Source of the DNA: an uncultured Myxococcales bacterium
Lineage (GTDB): Bacteria; Myxococcota_A; Polyangia; Polyangiales; Polyangiaceae
DNA length: 64,000 bases
NCBI GenBank assembly: GCA_937949945.1
Contig: CALFEQ010000030.1
Coordinates: forward strand, 62,001 to 126,000
Reading direction: 5' to 3'
A program made the translations under genes and the position numbers. A model generated the notes under the pieces. That model did no database searches and was not told where the DNA came from. It was given only the letters and a program-made list of their open reading frames with translations. Position 1 is the first letter of the stretch. The number at the start of each line of letters is the position of its first letter. Below are positions 50,167 to 59,525 of the stretch, one piece after another.

Positions 50167-52179
50167 ATGCGTCCTCTGTCATGGCTCGTGGCCTTCGGAG
50201 CAGTCGTCGCGGTCGCTGGGTGCAAGACGCCGGAGATGGCTCGGAGGGACATGCTCCGGGAGGCGCGCCTCGCTTGTGACAAGGGCGACGCCTCGGCGTG
50301 CTTCCACGCGGGTGCCATCTACGCGGAAGACGGCTCGTTGGATCGTGCCGAGACGTTCCACACGCGAGGCTGCGCGCTCAAGCACGCCGGTAGCTGCGAC
50401 GCGCTCGCGGAAGTCACGGGGCCGCGCCACGAGCAGGCGCTCGCGACGGCGTGCAGCTCGGGGGACCTGCCGAGCTGCGCTCGGCTCTCGGACGTGTACG
50501 CGAAGCAGCCCGCCGGGGTCGCACGCGCGAGGAAGCTCGACGAACAGGTCTGCCAGCGCGCCACGCTCGTCGGCCCGAACACCTCCGCGCGTGACTTCCA
50601 CGGCATGGCCGCGGCGTGCGCCAGGCTCGCCCGGACCTACGCCGAGGGGATCGACGTGAAGCCCGACGCGTTGCTGGCGATGCGTTTCGAGACGCTCGCC
50701 ACCGTCCTCTTCACCGAGGCGCTCTTCCGGCTCGAGAAACAGCAGGACGCGGAGGTCGAGAAAGAGATCGCCTCGCCGCCGCAGACCGCGCACGCGAGAG
50801 ATCGCGCTGCACGCGAGGCGGAGGCGGCGAGGCAATGGCACGCGGCCCTCGTCTCCATTCCGGAGGCCGGCTTCGCACGGAAGAGCCCGAGCTCGCGCAA
50901 GCTCGTCACGCCGCTCACCCCGCTCGAGCAGGCCTTCTACGGACCGACCACGCTGACCGCGCCTTCCGCGAACGGAAGCGCGATCACCGACGACGAGAGC
51001 CACTGCCGGGAGACCGGCGACGCGGTGAGCTGCACGCTCGCCGCTTCGGTGCTCGAGAAGACCGATCCCGACGGCGCGCTCGAGCTGCACGCCGCCGGAT
51101 GCGCGAAGAAGCGGGATCAGTGCTGGGCCCTCGTGGCGTACGCCGACTCGGCGCTCCGCAAACGCGACGCGCCTCGTGCGGCGCAGATCCTCGAGCGAGG
51201 CTGCGAGCTCAAGGCGCCGAACGCCTGCATCCGCCTCGCGACCGAGCTCGAGCTGGGCGAGCGCGGGATCCCTCAGAACGTGGCCAAGGCCGCGAAGCTT
51301 TTCGAGCGCGCCTGCGAGGAAGGAGCCGCGCGCGCCTGCTGGTCGCTGGCGACGTTCGCCGACGACGGACGCGGCGTCGCCAAGAACCCCGCCAGGGCGA
51401 AGCAGCTCCGGACGAAGGCGGAGTCCCTCGACAAGCCCGTCCAGCGACGCGCTTCGGCGACGGATCTCGTGAAGGAGGAAGAAGCCTGCCGGAGGTCGCG
51501 CGTGCCCGAGAAGTGCGAGGCGGCCGGCTACGCCATACAGGAGACGGACGCGGTGAGGGCCGAGGAGCTGCATCGCATCGGATGCTCCGGCGACGACAAG
51601 ACGGCGTGCAGCCTCTGGAGCTTCGCGCTCGATCGCTTCCGGCGGGACGACGCGAGCCGCGGGCTGCGCCTCCTCGAGCAGGGATGCCAGGACGCGTCGC
51701 CGACCGCGTGCATCGTCCTCGCCGAGCTGCACCACCTCGGCTACCGGTCGGTGCCGCGCGAAGAGGCGCGCGCCGCGGATCTGTACATGAAGGCCTGCGA
51801 GCTCGGAGATCCCCTCGCCTGCCGTGTGACGGCTTCGCGGTTCCGCGCCGCGAAGGACGTCGCCAAGGCGGACGAGCTCCGAGACCGCGCCCAGAAGTAC
51901 GACGAAGAGGCCGACGACCGCTGGGCGAACGACGTCGCCGAGCAACGGCGGCGCGGACCGCTGCAGGGCGAGCTCGATCGCGCTCGCGACGAGTGGCGCG
52001 CCCTCGCGGACAGGGCCCGGGCGCGCGCTCAGGTACGGACGCAACGGCTCGAGAGCGCATACATCGGCCGCCGAGCTCCGGCGCCTCCGCCGTTCGTGAA
52101 GGAGGACGCCGACGCCAGCGCGGCGCGCGAGGCGTTCATCCGGCGCACGAGCTCCTTCCTCTTCCCGGCGAAGAACTGA
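50167..52179 (+). CDS. Sel1/TPR-repeat lipoprotein
   Basis: A 670-residue lipoprotein starting MRPLSWLVAFGAVVAVAGC (Cys19). The mature part is a series of Sel1-like helical repeats marked by cysteine pairs (ACDKGDASACFHAGAIY, GCALKHAGSCDALAE, GCELKAPNACIRLATELE, ACEEGAARACWSLATF, ACELGDPLACRVTASR), with a gap of other helices at 200-280. The paired Cys suggest disulfides between helices, as in HcpA-type cysteine-rich repeat proteins. Likely an envelope scaffold for protein-protein contacts. A sigma70-like promoter abuts the ATG. The C-terminal ~60 residues form a basic coiled coil. Confidence 0.9.
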   Translation: MRPLSWLVAFGAVVAVAGCKTPEMARRDMLREARLACDKGDASACFHAGAIYAEDGSLDRAETFHTRGCALKHAGSCDALAEVTGPRHEQALATACSSGDLPSCARLSDVYAKQPAGVARARKLDEQVCQRATLVGPNTSARDFHGMAAACARLARTYAEGIDVKPDALLAMRFETLATVLFTEALFRLEKQQDAEVEKEIASPPQTAHARDRAAREAEAARQWHAALVSIPEAGFARKSPSSRKLVTPLTPLEQAFYGPTTLTAPSANGSAITDDESHCRETGDAVSCTLAASVLEKTDPDGALELHAAGCAKKRDQCWALVAYADSALRKRDAPRAAQILERGCELKAPNACIRLATELELGERGIPQNVAKAAKLFERACEEGAARACWSLATFADDGRGVAKNPARAKQLRTKAESLDKPVQRRASATDLVKEEEACRRSRVPEKCEAAGYAIQETDAVRAEELHRIGCSGDDKTACSLWSFALDRFRRDDASRGLRLLEQGCQDASPTACIVLAELHHLGYRSVPREEARAADLYMKACELGDPLACRVTASRFRAAKDVAKADELRDRAQKYDEEADDRWANDVAEQRRRGPLQGELDRARDEWRALADRARARAQVRTQRLESAYIGRRAPAPPPFVKEDADASAAREAFIRRTSSFLFPAKN

Positions 52180-52354
52180 GAGGCGCGGGCGCGCGAGCCC
52201 TGAGAGAGTGTGTAGCACTCTGTCAGAAGCTCGCCGAAAGCGCGCGGAGAGGAGCCCGAGACCGGACGGCAGCTCGAGGCTCGAGCGATGCGCCGGCGAT
52301 GAGACGGACCGGGGCTTGACCGAGCACGACTTCGCGTGAATCCTCGTTGGCCTC

Positions 52355-54853
52355 GTGAGCTCGAGGTGGATGCTCCGCGCGACCGCAGCGCCGGAGCGGT
52401 TCCTCGCGACAGGCGGTTTCGCGCGATTCGTCTCACGCGCTGGCGTGGCTCGCCGTGGAAGCTCGCGCGGCGCGATCGATCTCGGCGTCGTGCTTCCGCC
52501 CGATCTGCGCTCCTTTCTCGCAGCTCTGTCGAAAGCGTCCATCGCGGGCCTCGTCGCGCGGACCTCTCCGCCGAAGCTCTCGCGCTTGCTCGCCTCGGCC
52601 CACGGCTCGACACGAGGGCGCAGCCGCTCGCACCTCGTCGCGCTTCTGGCGGGCGGCGTTCCGTTCGCCGAGACGACGGACGGCGACGTGCTCGTCTACT
52701 TCCTCGCCGACGCGCCCGCGCAGGGGCTGATCGCGTCGCTCGAGCCGCACCGTTTCGAGCCGACGTTGATCTGCCGCGGCGCAGCGGCGCTCGCGGTGGA
52801 ATGCATGTCGTACGAGCTCGGGGAGGAGCCGCCCGTCGAAGAAGAGGCCGCCCCCGACTCGAAGGAGGGCAAGGAGAGAGCCCCGCCCTCGCAGAAGAAG
52901 GAGCTCGGCATCGCGGAGGCGGGCGCCGTCACCGCGCTCGTCGAACGGGCGCGAGCTCTCGCCGCGCTCCTCGACGGCACCGACGCGCAGGTCCGAACGG
53001 CGGCGCGCTCGCTCGCGCTCAAGCCCCTCGACGTCCCGGCGCCCGCGTATCCGACCGGCAAGCGCAAGACGCACGAGCGCACGACGCCGCTCGCGCTCGG
53101 CCCGGTGGTCGAGGCGTTCTTCCGTCTCGAGGACGACGAGCTCGCGCCGAGGCTCGCAGCGCACGCGGCCTCGCCGGACGCGATCGTACGCGAGGCGAGC
53201 ACGCTCCTCGAGAGCGCGCTCGGCGTACGAACGGGAAAGACGAAACGACCGAGCGCGCTCGCGAGCGATCTCGCGCGACGTCGTGACGTCGCGCTCCGCG
53301 CGCTCGCGCGAGCCAGGCCTGCTCGGTCGAGCGGCGCGTCGCCGGAGGTCACACGCCAGATCATCGCGCGGTACGACGAGCTGCCGCCGAACGCGGAGTC
53401 CTACGCCGCGCTCCACGAGCGCGAGGAGACCCTGCTCGCGCTCTCGGAGCTCGGCGATCGCGCGGTCGCGCCGGAGCTCCTCGAGCGCGCGCTGTCGGGT
53501 GACGCCGCGGCCGTGGACATGCTCGCGGCGCTGGGCGATCGGAGCCTCGTCCCCCACCTCGACCGGCTCCTCGGCGGCGGGCCGAGCCGCGCGCGCCTGC
53601 TCGAGACGGCGATCGCGCGCATGGCCGTGACGCTCGCGGCCGAGGAGGCGAGCCCGGCCCTCCGCGCCCTGCTCGCGAACAACCCGATGACGAACTGGCG
53701 CGAAGGCCTCGAGCGCGGCGTCCTCGTCCGCGAGCTCGTCTTCGCGCTCGGAGAGCTGAGGGACGAGTCGTCGGGGAGCCTGCTCGTCGAGATCCTCGAG
53801 TCCACGAGCCAGGAGTACCGAGCCGTGCTCCCGAGCGCCGCGCATGCGCTCGGCCGATTGCGCCACGCGCCCGCGTTCGGTGCGCTCGAGCGGCTCGTCG
53901 TCTCGCCGAACCAGCCCGTCAGCTGCGAGGCTCTGTGGGCGCTCGGGGAGATCGGCCGGACGCATGCTTCCTTGCGCGAAGCCGCCGCGAACGTGCTCGA
54001 GCACGTGACCGGCCTCGAGCCGGGGGCGGAGGTCACGCGCCTCACCGCCCTCGCGAAGGTCCGCGACGAGAAGCGCGCGCCGCGCGCCGCCGACCTGCGC
54101 CGCGCGATCGATCGAGCGCTCTGGGAGCCGGCGTTCCGTCAGGAGGAGACCTCGCGCCGCCGCACGTGGGCGCTGCGCGCGCTCGAGGAGCTCGCGGGCA
54201 TCGCGCGGGCGCTGCGGATCGATCCGAGCGTGTTCTTCTTGGGCCACGACGCGATCCGGTATTTCCTGACGCGCGACGATCACCGCGTCCGCAAAGCCGC
54301 AGAGTCGGCGTTCGCGGCATGGGGGCTGCCGCTCCCGGCGGTGCGTCGTTACTTCGCGTTCGCGTTGCCCGAGATGGAGGAGCGCGGCGGCCTGGACGCC
54401 CTGCTCGAGGCCGTCCGAGATCCGCTGGGCGTCTTCCGCCACAACGTCGCGACGCGGCTCGCGGCGATCGGCGATCCGCGCGCCGTCCGGCCGCTCGCCG
54501 AAGCGACCGCGCGCCTCTTTGCAGAGCCGCCGACATCGACGTACGAGTACGACGATGCACCGCCACACCTCGGCGCCTTCGTGCGTGCGCTCGCGCGACT
54601 CAATCGCCCCGAAGGCAACGACGTGCTCATCGAGGGCCTGCGCTCGGACAATCACCAGGTCCGCGCCGTCGTCGCCGAGAACGCTCCGGACGACGAGCGC
54701 TTCGTGCCCGAGCTGATGGCCATGCTGGGCGATCCGCGGAGCTTCTTGCGATCACGAGCGGAGAAGACGCTGCGATCGCTCGGCGCCATCGCGGCCCCGC
54801 CCGAGCCGGCGACGACGGAGATCGCAGTGGCGGCGCGCATCGTCGAAAGGTGA
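52355..54853 (+). CDS. HEAT-repeat protein
   Basis: An 832-residue protein without signal peptide. Residues 90-150 form a small alpha/beta region (SHLVALLAGGVPFAETTDGD, LVYFLADAP), then an acidic Lys/Glu linker. From about 290 to 820 the chain consists of HEAT-like helix pairs (LLALSELGDRAVAPELLERA, LAALGDRSLVPHLDRLLGG, ALGRLRHAPAFGALERL, RLAAIGDPRAVRPLAEAT, LMAMLGDPRSFLRSRAEKTL). HEAT solenoids bind partner proteins; some act on phycobilins or DNA, but no such sign is visible. The start is GTG 52355 (ATG at 52370 possible). The next gene begins 4 bases after the stop, so both are probably cotranslated. Confidence 0.85.
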   Translation: MSSRWMLRATAAPERFLATGGFARFVSRAGVARRGSSRGAIDLGVVLPPDLRSFLAALSKASIAGLVARTSPPKLSRLLASAHGSTRGRSRSHLVALLAGGVPFAETTDGDVLVYFLADAPAQGLIASLEPHRFEPTLICRGAAALAVECMSYELGEEPPVEEEAAPDSKEGKERAPPSQKKELGIAEAGAVTALVERARALAALLDGTDAQVRTAARSLALKPLDVPAPAYPTGKRKTHERTTPLALGPVVEAFFRLEDDELAPRLAAHAASPDAIVREASTLLESALGVRTGKTKRPSALASDLARRRDVALRALARARPARSSGASPEVTRQIIARYDELPPNAESYAALHEREETLLALSELGDRAVAPELLERALSGDAAAVDMLAALGDRSLVPHLDRLLGGGPSRARLLETAIARMAVTLAAEEASPALRALLANNPMTNWREGLERGVLVRELVFALGELRDESSGSLLVEILESTSQEYRAVLPSAAHALGRLRHAPAFGALERLVVSPNQPVSCEALWALGEIGRTHASLREAAANVLEHVTGLEPGAEVTRLTALAKVRDEKRAPRAADLRRAIDRALWEPAFRQEETSRRRTWALRALEELAGIARALRIDPSVFFLGHDAIRYFLTRDDHRVRKAAESAFAAWGLPLPAVRRYFAFALPEMEERGGLDALLEAVRDPLGVFRHNVATRLAAIGDPRAVRPLAEATARLFAEPPTSTYEYDDAPPHLGAFVRALARLNRPEGNDVLIEGLRSDNHQVRAVVAENAPDDERFVPELMAMLGDPRSFLRSRAEKTLRSLGAIAAPPEPATTEIAVAARIVER

Positions 54854-54857
54854 CGAG

Positions 54858-55814
54858 ATGCCCCACATGCGAGGCGAGATCAACGGCAGCTCGACGTGGC
54901 ACTCCGCCCCCGGCATGAAGCTCGATCGACGCGCCGACGGCTTCATCCACCGGTTGCTCCACGCCGGAGACGTCCGGCTGCACGTCGCGGAGGCGCGCCC
55001 GGACGGCTGCGACGGATCCGTCGTGCCGGCGGACGTTCCTTTGATCGTGTTCCTCCACGGGTTCCCCGAGTTCTGGTGGTCGTGGCGCCACCAGCTCACG
55101 GCGATGGCGCGCGCCGGCTACTGGGCCGTCGCACCGGACCTGCGCGGGTACAACGAGTCCGACAAGCCGGAGGGCGTCTCGGCATACGAGGTCGAGAAGC
55201 TCGCCCGCGACGTGGCCGAGCTCATTCGTACGCTCGGCCGCGAGCGCGCGATCGTCGTCGGCCACGACTGGGGTGCGATGGTCGCGTGGACGTTCGCGCA
55301 GGAGCACCCCGAGATGCTGGAGCGGCTCGCGATCCTCAACGTGCCGCATCCGCTCGTGATGCTCCGCGGCCTGCGCCGGCCGTCGCAGATGCGGAAGAGC
55401 TGGTACATCTTCTTCTTCCAGCTCCCTCGCATCCCCGAGCGCTTCCTCGCGAAGGACGACTTCGCGTACCTGCGACGGATGTTCCGCGGCGACGGTCTCT
55501 CCGGCGAAGAGACGGAGCGTCTCATCGATGCTCTCCGCATTCCGGGAGCGCTGCCGGCCGCGCTCAACTACTACCGCGCGAGCATGCGCCGCGTGTTGAC
55601 GGGGCGCGTCCCGCGGACGCGCCCGATCGAGCAACCGGTCCTCGTGATCTGGGGCGACCGGGATCAGTTCCTCGAGAGCCGGATGGCGGAGCCGCCGAAG
55701 CGCTTCGTCCCGAACGCGCGCGTCGTCCACATCCCCGAGGCGACGCACTGGGTCCAGAACCACGCGCCCGAGCGCGTGAACGAGCTCTTGCTCGAGTTCG
55801 TCCGCGAACGCTGA
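54858..55814 (+). CDS. Epoxide-hydrolase-like alpha/beta hydrolase
   Basis: A 318-residue cytoplasmic enzyme. The oxyanion motif FLHGFPEFWWSWRHQL and the nucleophile elbow GHDWGAMVAW (Asp in HDWG) match epoxide and dehalogenase-type hydrolases, which form an ester on Asp. The acid residue lies in WGDRDQFLE and the catalytic His in EATHWVQNHAPE. A cap domain spans about 150-250 with the tyrosines YYRASMRR. Closer to epoxide hydrolases than to haloalkane dehalogenases because the typical second Trp is not obvious. The substrate is unknown. It follows the HEAT gene by 4 bases. Confidence 0.93.
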   Translation: MPHMRGEINGSSTWHSAPGMKLDRRADGFIHRLLHAGDVRLHVAEARPDGCDGSVVPADVPLIVFLHGFPEFWWSWRHQLTAMARAGYWAVAPDLRGYNESDKPEGVSAYEVEKLARDVAELIRTLGRERAIVVGHDWGAMVAWTFAQEHPEMLERLAILNVPHPLVMLRGLRRPSQMRKSWYIFFFQLPRIPERFLAKDDFAYLRRMFRGDGLSGEETERLIDALRIPGALPAALNYYRASMRRVLTGRVPRTRPIEQPVLVIWGDRDQFLESRMAEPPKRFVPNARVVHIPEATHWVQNHAPERVNELLLEFVRER

Positions 55815-55892
55815 CGGTCGACGCTCGCGCGCTCGCGCGCGCGCCTCGAGCATCGGCAGCTCGTGCGTCGTCGCGTCGTGCGGCACGTGTCG

Positions 55893-55923
55893 TGCTCACG
55901 ACCTCCGCACGAGGTCGTGAGCA
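55893..55923 (+). promoter_or_regulatory. 13-bp hairpin sequestering the Shine-Dalgarno and start codon of the SGNH esterase gene
   Basis: Arms TGCTCACGACCTC (55893-55905) and GAGGTCGTGAGCA (55911-55923) pair perfectly with a CGCAC loop. The right arm contains the likely ribosome site GAGG (55911-55914) and the A of the ATG. A competing 8-bp stem (TCGTGCGG 55876-55883 with CCGCACGA 55905-55912) would open it. Confidence 0.6.
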
Positions 55924-57215
55924 TGAGCAGCGTGCACCAGCTAGCGGCGGTCGGGCTGGTCGGTCTCCACCTCTTCCTCTGCGCGGCAGGCGCGTCGTGC
56001 TCGTCGGCCGATCCTCGGGACACGTCGCTCCCGGACGCCGACGCGAGCACAGCAGACGGTGGCGCTCCCCACACGACGGCGAGCAACGGAGAACCATCCG
56101 ACGGCGGCGCACTCACCGCCGGCGCGCCCACGTCACCGTCGGTCGAGGAAGGGTCGCCCGCCGTACGGTTCGTCGGACGCTTCGACCGTCGCGACGGCGC
56201 AGGGCCCGTCGCGAGCTGGCCGGGCGCACGCATCTTGGCGCGCTTCGAGGGCACGAGCGTCTCGGTGACGCTCGAGGAGATCGCCCCCGAGTGGATGGAA
56301 GGCGCCCCGAGCGAGTGGGACGTCGCGATCGATCGGGTATGGCAGCCGAAGCTCGTCACGACGCGCGGCGTCCACGCGTATCCGCTCGCCGTCGATCTTC
56401 CTCACGGCCCGCACGAGGTCGAGCTCTACAAGCGGAGCGAAGCGCAGAACGGGTACACGCGCTTTCTGGGGTTCGACTTCGGAGGCGGGAAGCTCCTGCC
56501 ACCGCCGCCGCCGAGCATGCGTCGGATCGAGATCATCGGCGACTCGACGCCCGCCGCGTTCGGCGTGGAAGGCGTGGGCTTCCCGGATAACGTGTGCCCC
56601 GGCGTGAAGCACGCCGCGAAGTGGCAGAACTTCCACAAGTCGTTCGGCGCCTTGCTGGGCAGCACGCTCGACGCCGAGGTCCACGGCACCGTCTACTCCG
56701 GCAAGGGCATCGTGAAGAACATCTGGCGCCCGGACCGCGAGACGCTTCCGGTGGTGTTCCTTCGCGCGAACCCGCTCGACCCGTCGTCGTCGTGGGACTT
56801 CTCGTGGACGCCGGACGTCGTCGTGGTCATGGCCGGAGGAAACGACTTCGCGCTCGGGCTGCCCGACGAGAACGCGGGCGGGCCGCCCTCCCCGGACGAG
56901 TTCACCAGCGGCTATCGCGCGTTCGTCGACACGCTGCGGGCGAACTACCCGGACGCGCACCTCGTCCTCAGCGTGTCGCCGTCGGTGAAGGACACGGATC
57001 CTGCCGGCCGCCACGCACGCACGCACATCTCGCTGACGACGAGCACGATCGCGAGCGAGCGCAGGGCCGCGGGTGACGCGAGGGTCCACGCGTTCTCGCC
57101 CGGCGTCGCGTCGCCGTCGGAGCTGACGGGCTGCGACTCGCACGGGAACCCGGAGCTCCACCTCCGCCTCGCGAACGAGTACGCGACCTTCGTACGGCGC
57201 GAGCTCGGCTGGTGA
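55923..57215 (+). CDS. SGNH-hydrolase esterase, CE2 (acetylxylan esterase)-like, lipoprotein
   Basis: A 430-residue protein. The signal region ends AAGASC (Cys about 27), followed by a Ser/Asp/Gly/Thr linker. Residues 75-195 form a beta-sandwich (VRFVGRFDRRDG, ARILARFEGTSVSVTLEE, GPHEVELYKRSEA) as in CE2 esterases. The SGNH domain has IIGDSTPAAFGV (nucleophile Ser), a Gly block, VMAGGNDFA (Asn) and GCDSHGNPELHLRLA (Asp/His). CE2 enzymes remove acetyl groups from plant polysaccharides. A perfect hairpin covers the ribosome site and start codon, so translation may be regulated. ATG 55923 was preferred over the in-frame 55863. Confidence 0.88.
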   Translation: MSSVHQLAAVGLVGLHLFLCAAGASCSSADPRDTSLPDADASTADGGAPHTTASNGEPSDGGALTAGAPTSPSVEEGSPAVRFVGRFDRRDGAGPVASWPGARILARFEGTSVSVTLEEIAPEWMEGAPSEWDVAIDRVWQPKLVTTRGVHAYPLAVDLPHGPHEVELYKRSEAQNGYTRFLGFDFGGGKLLPPPPPSMRRIEIIGDSTPAAFGVEGVGFPDNVCPGVKHAAKWQNFHKSFGALLGSTLDAEVHGTVYSGKGIVKNIWRPDRETLPVVFLRANPLDPSSSWDFSWTPDVVVVMAGGNDFALGLPDENAGGPPSPDEFTSGYRAFVDTLRANYPDAHLVLSVSPSVKDTDPAGRHARTHISLTTSTIASERRAAGDARVHAFSPGVASPSELTGCDSHGNPELHLRLANEYATFVRRELGW

Positions 57216-57233
57216 GCGCGACCCGCGACGGGG

Positions 57234-57239
57234 TAGCAT
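57234..57239 (+). promoter_or_regulatory. -10-like box TAGCAT
   Basis: Ends 9 bases before the ATG at 57249; no Shine-Dalgarno. Candidate leaderless promoter of the TerB-domain gene. Confidence 0.35.
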
Positions 57240-57248
57240 CGGACCCCG

Positions 57249-58442
57249 ATGGCTGGCCCTACCCCCGTCGAGCTGTCCGCGGACTGCGAGGCGTGCGGTC
57301 TCGAGGCCGGCGTCGTCGAGGTCTACGACGCGCTCGTCGCCGCGTGCCGGTTCGGGCTGCCGGCGAGCGCGCGCTGCAAGCTCTGCTCGGCGGCGTGGGA
57401 GGGCGTCTTCGACCGCACGCCCCGGAGCCCGCTCCGCGACGTGCCGGCGAACCGCTGCCCCGCTTGTCTCGGCGAGCTCGGCCCCACGGCGATCGACGAA
57501 CGCCGCTGCACGAGCTGCGGGGCGCGCGCGGCGCTCGTCGAGAAGACCCCGCCGATGCGTTTCGACGCGCTCGCCGACCTCGAGCGCGCGCTCGGCGCTT
57601 GGGCGGAGAGAGACGGCTTTGCGTCGATCCAGGCGCTCCTCACGGCCACGTTCGTCGACCCGGATCCGAGGGCGATCTTCGAGGCGATGCGTCGTGGTGA
57701 GCGGATCGAGGTGCTCGCCGATCCGTTCGCCACCATGGGGGTCCGCACGACCGGCGGGGGAAGGCAGGCGGCGGGCGGCGAGCGGAGAGTGACGGAGGCG
57801 GCGGCGAAGACGGTGCCGATGCCGGCGCACGCTTCTCCTTCTCCCGCTCCTTCTCGCTCGCGCGAGCACGAGCACGAGAGGTGGCGGCTGGAGACGCCTC
57901 GCACGGCTGACGACGCAATCGCGACCGAGTCGGGTCGGCACGTGATCGGCGATCCCGCCGACGCGAACCCGCTCGCGCCGACGGCGCCCACCGCGGAGCC
58001 GGTCGAGCCGCCGCCGCCTTCGGCGCCGCCGCGCGCGATCGTCTACCCGCTCGTCAGCGTGATCATGGCGGACGGCGAGGTGCATCCCGAGGAGCTGGCG
58101 CTCGTCGACAGGTTCCTCGAGAGCGAGGGGCTCGCGCGGCTCGCCGAGCACGAGATGCGCGTCCACCATCCGTCGGAGGTCGCGCATCTCGTGCCGAAGG
58201 AGCGTCGCGAGGAGGTCGTGAAGCTCATGTGCGAGAGCGCGGCGATCGACGGGATGCCCGACGAGAGCGAGCGTCGCGTCATCTACGCGTACGCGCGTGC
58301 GTGGGACGTCGACGAAGAGAAGGTCGACTTCTGGATGTGGGGCTACGAGGCCATGAACACGTCCCTCGCGCGCGGACTCTGGCTGAAGATCCGGCGCTTC
58401 GTCCTGTCGGCACGATGGGGCGAGAGCGAGACGAGGGACTGA
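57249..58442 (+). CDS. Zinc-ribbon protein with C-terminal TerB-like domain
   Basis: A 397-residue cytoplasmic protein. The N-terminal 105 residues hold four Cys pairs (CEACGL, CKLCSA, CPACLG, CTSCGA), consistent with two zinc ribbons. A helical segment (110-170) and a long Pro/Ala/Glu/Arg linker (180-260) lead to a TerB-type domain (about 265-385: VSVIMADGEVHPEELALVD, then LMCESAAIDGMPDESE), where paired acidic residues (MADGEVHPEE, AIDGMPDE) bind metal as in TerB/DjlA. The role is unknown. It precedes the MoxR-DUF58 genes on the same strand, with a TAGCAT box of its own. Confidence 0.85.
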   Translation: MAGPTPVELSADCEACGLEAGVVEVYDALVAACRFGLPASARCKLCSAAWEGVFDRTPRSPLRDVPANRCPACLGELGPTAIDERRCTSCGARAALVEKTPPMRFDALADLERALGAWAERDGFASIQALLTATFVDPDPRAIFEAMRRGERIEVLADPFATMGVRTTGGGRQAAGGERRVTEAAAKTVPMPAHASPSPAPSRSREHEHERWRLETPRTADDAIATESGRHVIGDPADANPLAPTAPTAEPVEPPPPSAPPRAIVYPLVSVIMADGEVHPEELALVDRFLESEGLARLAEHEMRVHHPSEVAHLVPKERREEVVKLMCESAAIDGMPDESERRVIYAYARAWDVDEEKVDFWMWGYEAMNTSLARGLWLKIRRFVLSARWGESETRD

Positions 58443-58483
58443 CTCCGACTCCGGCCTTCGTGGCGAGCCGGCCGCGGACGATG

Positions 58484-58489
58484 TAGCTT
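58484..58489 (+). promoter_or_regulatory. -10-like box TAGCTT
   Basis: Ends 8 bases before the ATG at 58498; no Shine-Dalgarno. Candidate leaderless promoter of the MoxR gene. Confidence 0.35.
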
Positions 58490-58497
58490 GGTGCGCG

Positions 58498-59469
58498 ATG
58501 CAGAACGTCCCGCAGCAGGTGCCTGCGGCCGGCCCCTCGGCCGTCGATCCTCGGATCCCGGAGCAGTTCCAGCGCGTCGCGGCGAACATCCGCAAGGTGA
58601 TCCTCGGCAAGGACGAGGTGATCGCGCGTCTCCTCTGGGCGGTCGCCGCGCAGGGACACGTCCTGTTCCGCGACGTGCCCGGCGTCGGCAAGACGATGCT
58701 CGCGAAGGCGTTCGCGGCGAGCGTCGACTGCACGTTCAAGCGCATTCAGTTCACGCCCGACCTGCTCCCGATGGACGTGTCCGGCTCGAACGTCTTCGAC
58801 ATGCGGAGCAAGACGTTCCAGTTCCAGCCCGGCCCCGTCTTCACGAACGTCCTGCTCGCCGACGAGATCAACCGTGCGCCGCCGAAGACGCAGTCGGCGC
58901 TGCTCGAGGTCATGGAGGAGCGGCAGGTCACGGTCGAGGGAACGACGCACAAGCTCGAGATGCCGTTCATCGCGATCGCGACGATGAACCCGCTCGACGA
59001 CGAGGGCACCTATCCCCTGCCCGCCGCGCAGCTCGATCGCTTCATGATGATGCTCTCCGTCGGCTATCCGCCCGAGGAGGCCGAGGCGAAGATGCTCGAG
59101 GTGCACCTCGGTCAAGCGCCCGCCATCTCGGCCCTCTCGCCCGTGATCGGCAAGGAGGACGTCATCCACTGGCAGCGCGAGGTCCCCAAGGTCTACGTCT
59201 CGCCGGAGATGCGCCGCTATCTCGTCGCGGTGCTGAAGGCGATCCGCACCGACGATCGCAACCTCCGTTCGGTGTCGCCGCGCTCGACGCTCCTGCTCGC
59301 TCGCGCCTGTCAGGCACGCGCGATGTTCTCGGGCCGAGGCTTCGTGACCGTCGAGGACGTCAAAGCCCTCGCCCCCGACGTGCTCGGCCACCGCGTGATG
59401 ACGAGCGACTCGGGCGTCGGCCGCGAGCTCGTCGCCCACTGTCTCGAGCGCGTGCCTGCGCCGGCCTGA
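58498..59469 (+). CDS. MoxR-family AAA+ ATPase
   Basis: A 323-residue cytoplasmic chaperone-like ATPase. Walker A PGVGKTMLA (about 63), MoxR-specific FTPDLLPMDVSGSNVF, Walker B LLADEINRAPPKTQ, sensor 1 IATMNPLDDEGTYPLP with the arginine in AQLDRF, and C-terminal lid. MoxR proteins act with DUF58 and membrane proteins in assembly or maturation of complexes; the next two genes are exactly these. The start ATG 58498 follows TAGCTT. The first ~20 residues are Pro/Ala-rich. Confidence 0.96.
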   Translation: MQNVPQQVPAAGPSAVDPRIPEQFQRVAANIRKVILGKDEVIARLLWAVAAQGHVLFRDVPGVGKTMLAKAFAASVDCTFKRIQFTPDLLPMDVSGSNVFDMRSKTFQFQPGPVFTNVLLADEINRAPPKTQSALLEVMEERQVTVEGTTHKLEMPFIAIATMNPLDDEGTYPLPAAQLDRFMMMLSVGYPPEEAEAKMLEVHLGQAPAISALSPVIGKEDVIHWQREVPKVYVSPEMRRYLVAVLKAIRTDDRNLRSVSPRSTLLLARACQARAMFSGRGFVTVEDVKALAPDVLGHRVMTSDSGVGRELVAHCLERVPAPA

Positions 59470-59525
59470 CGACACGACCGCGAGGCTTCTAGGTCCACCG
59501 ACGCCACGCTAGCCTCGAAGACGGC

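Noticed and set aside
52205..52221. Hairpin AGAGTG-(5)-CACTCT after the Sel1 gene
   Set aside because: Short stem without T-run; position is suggestive but not enough to call a terminator.
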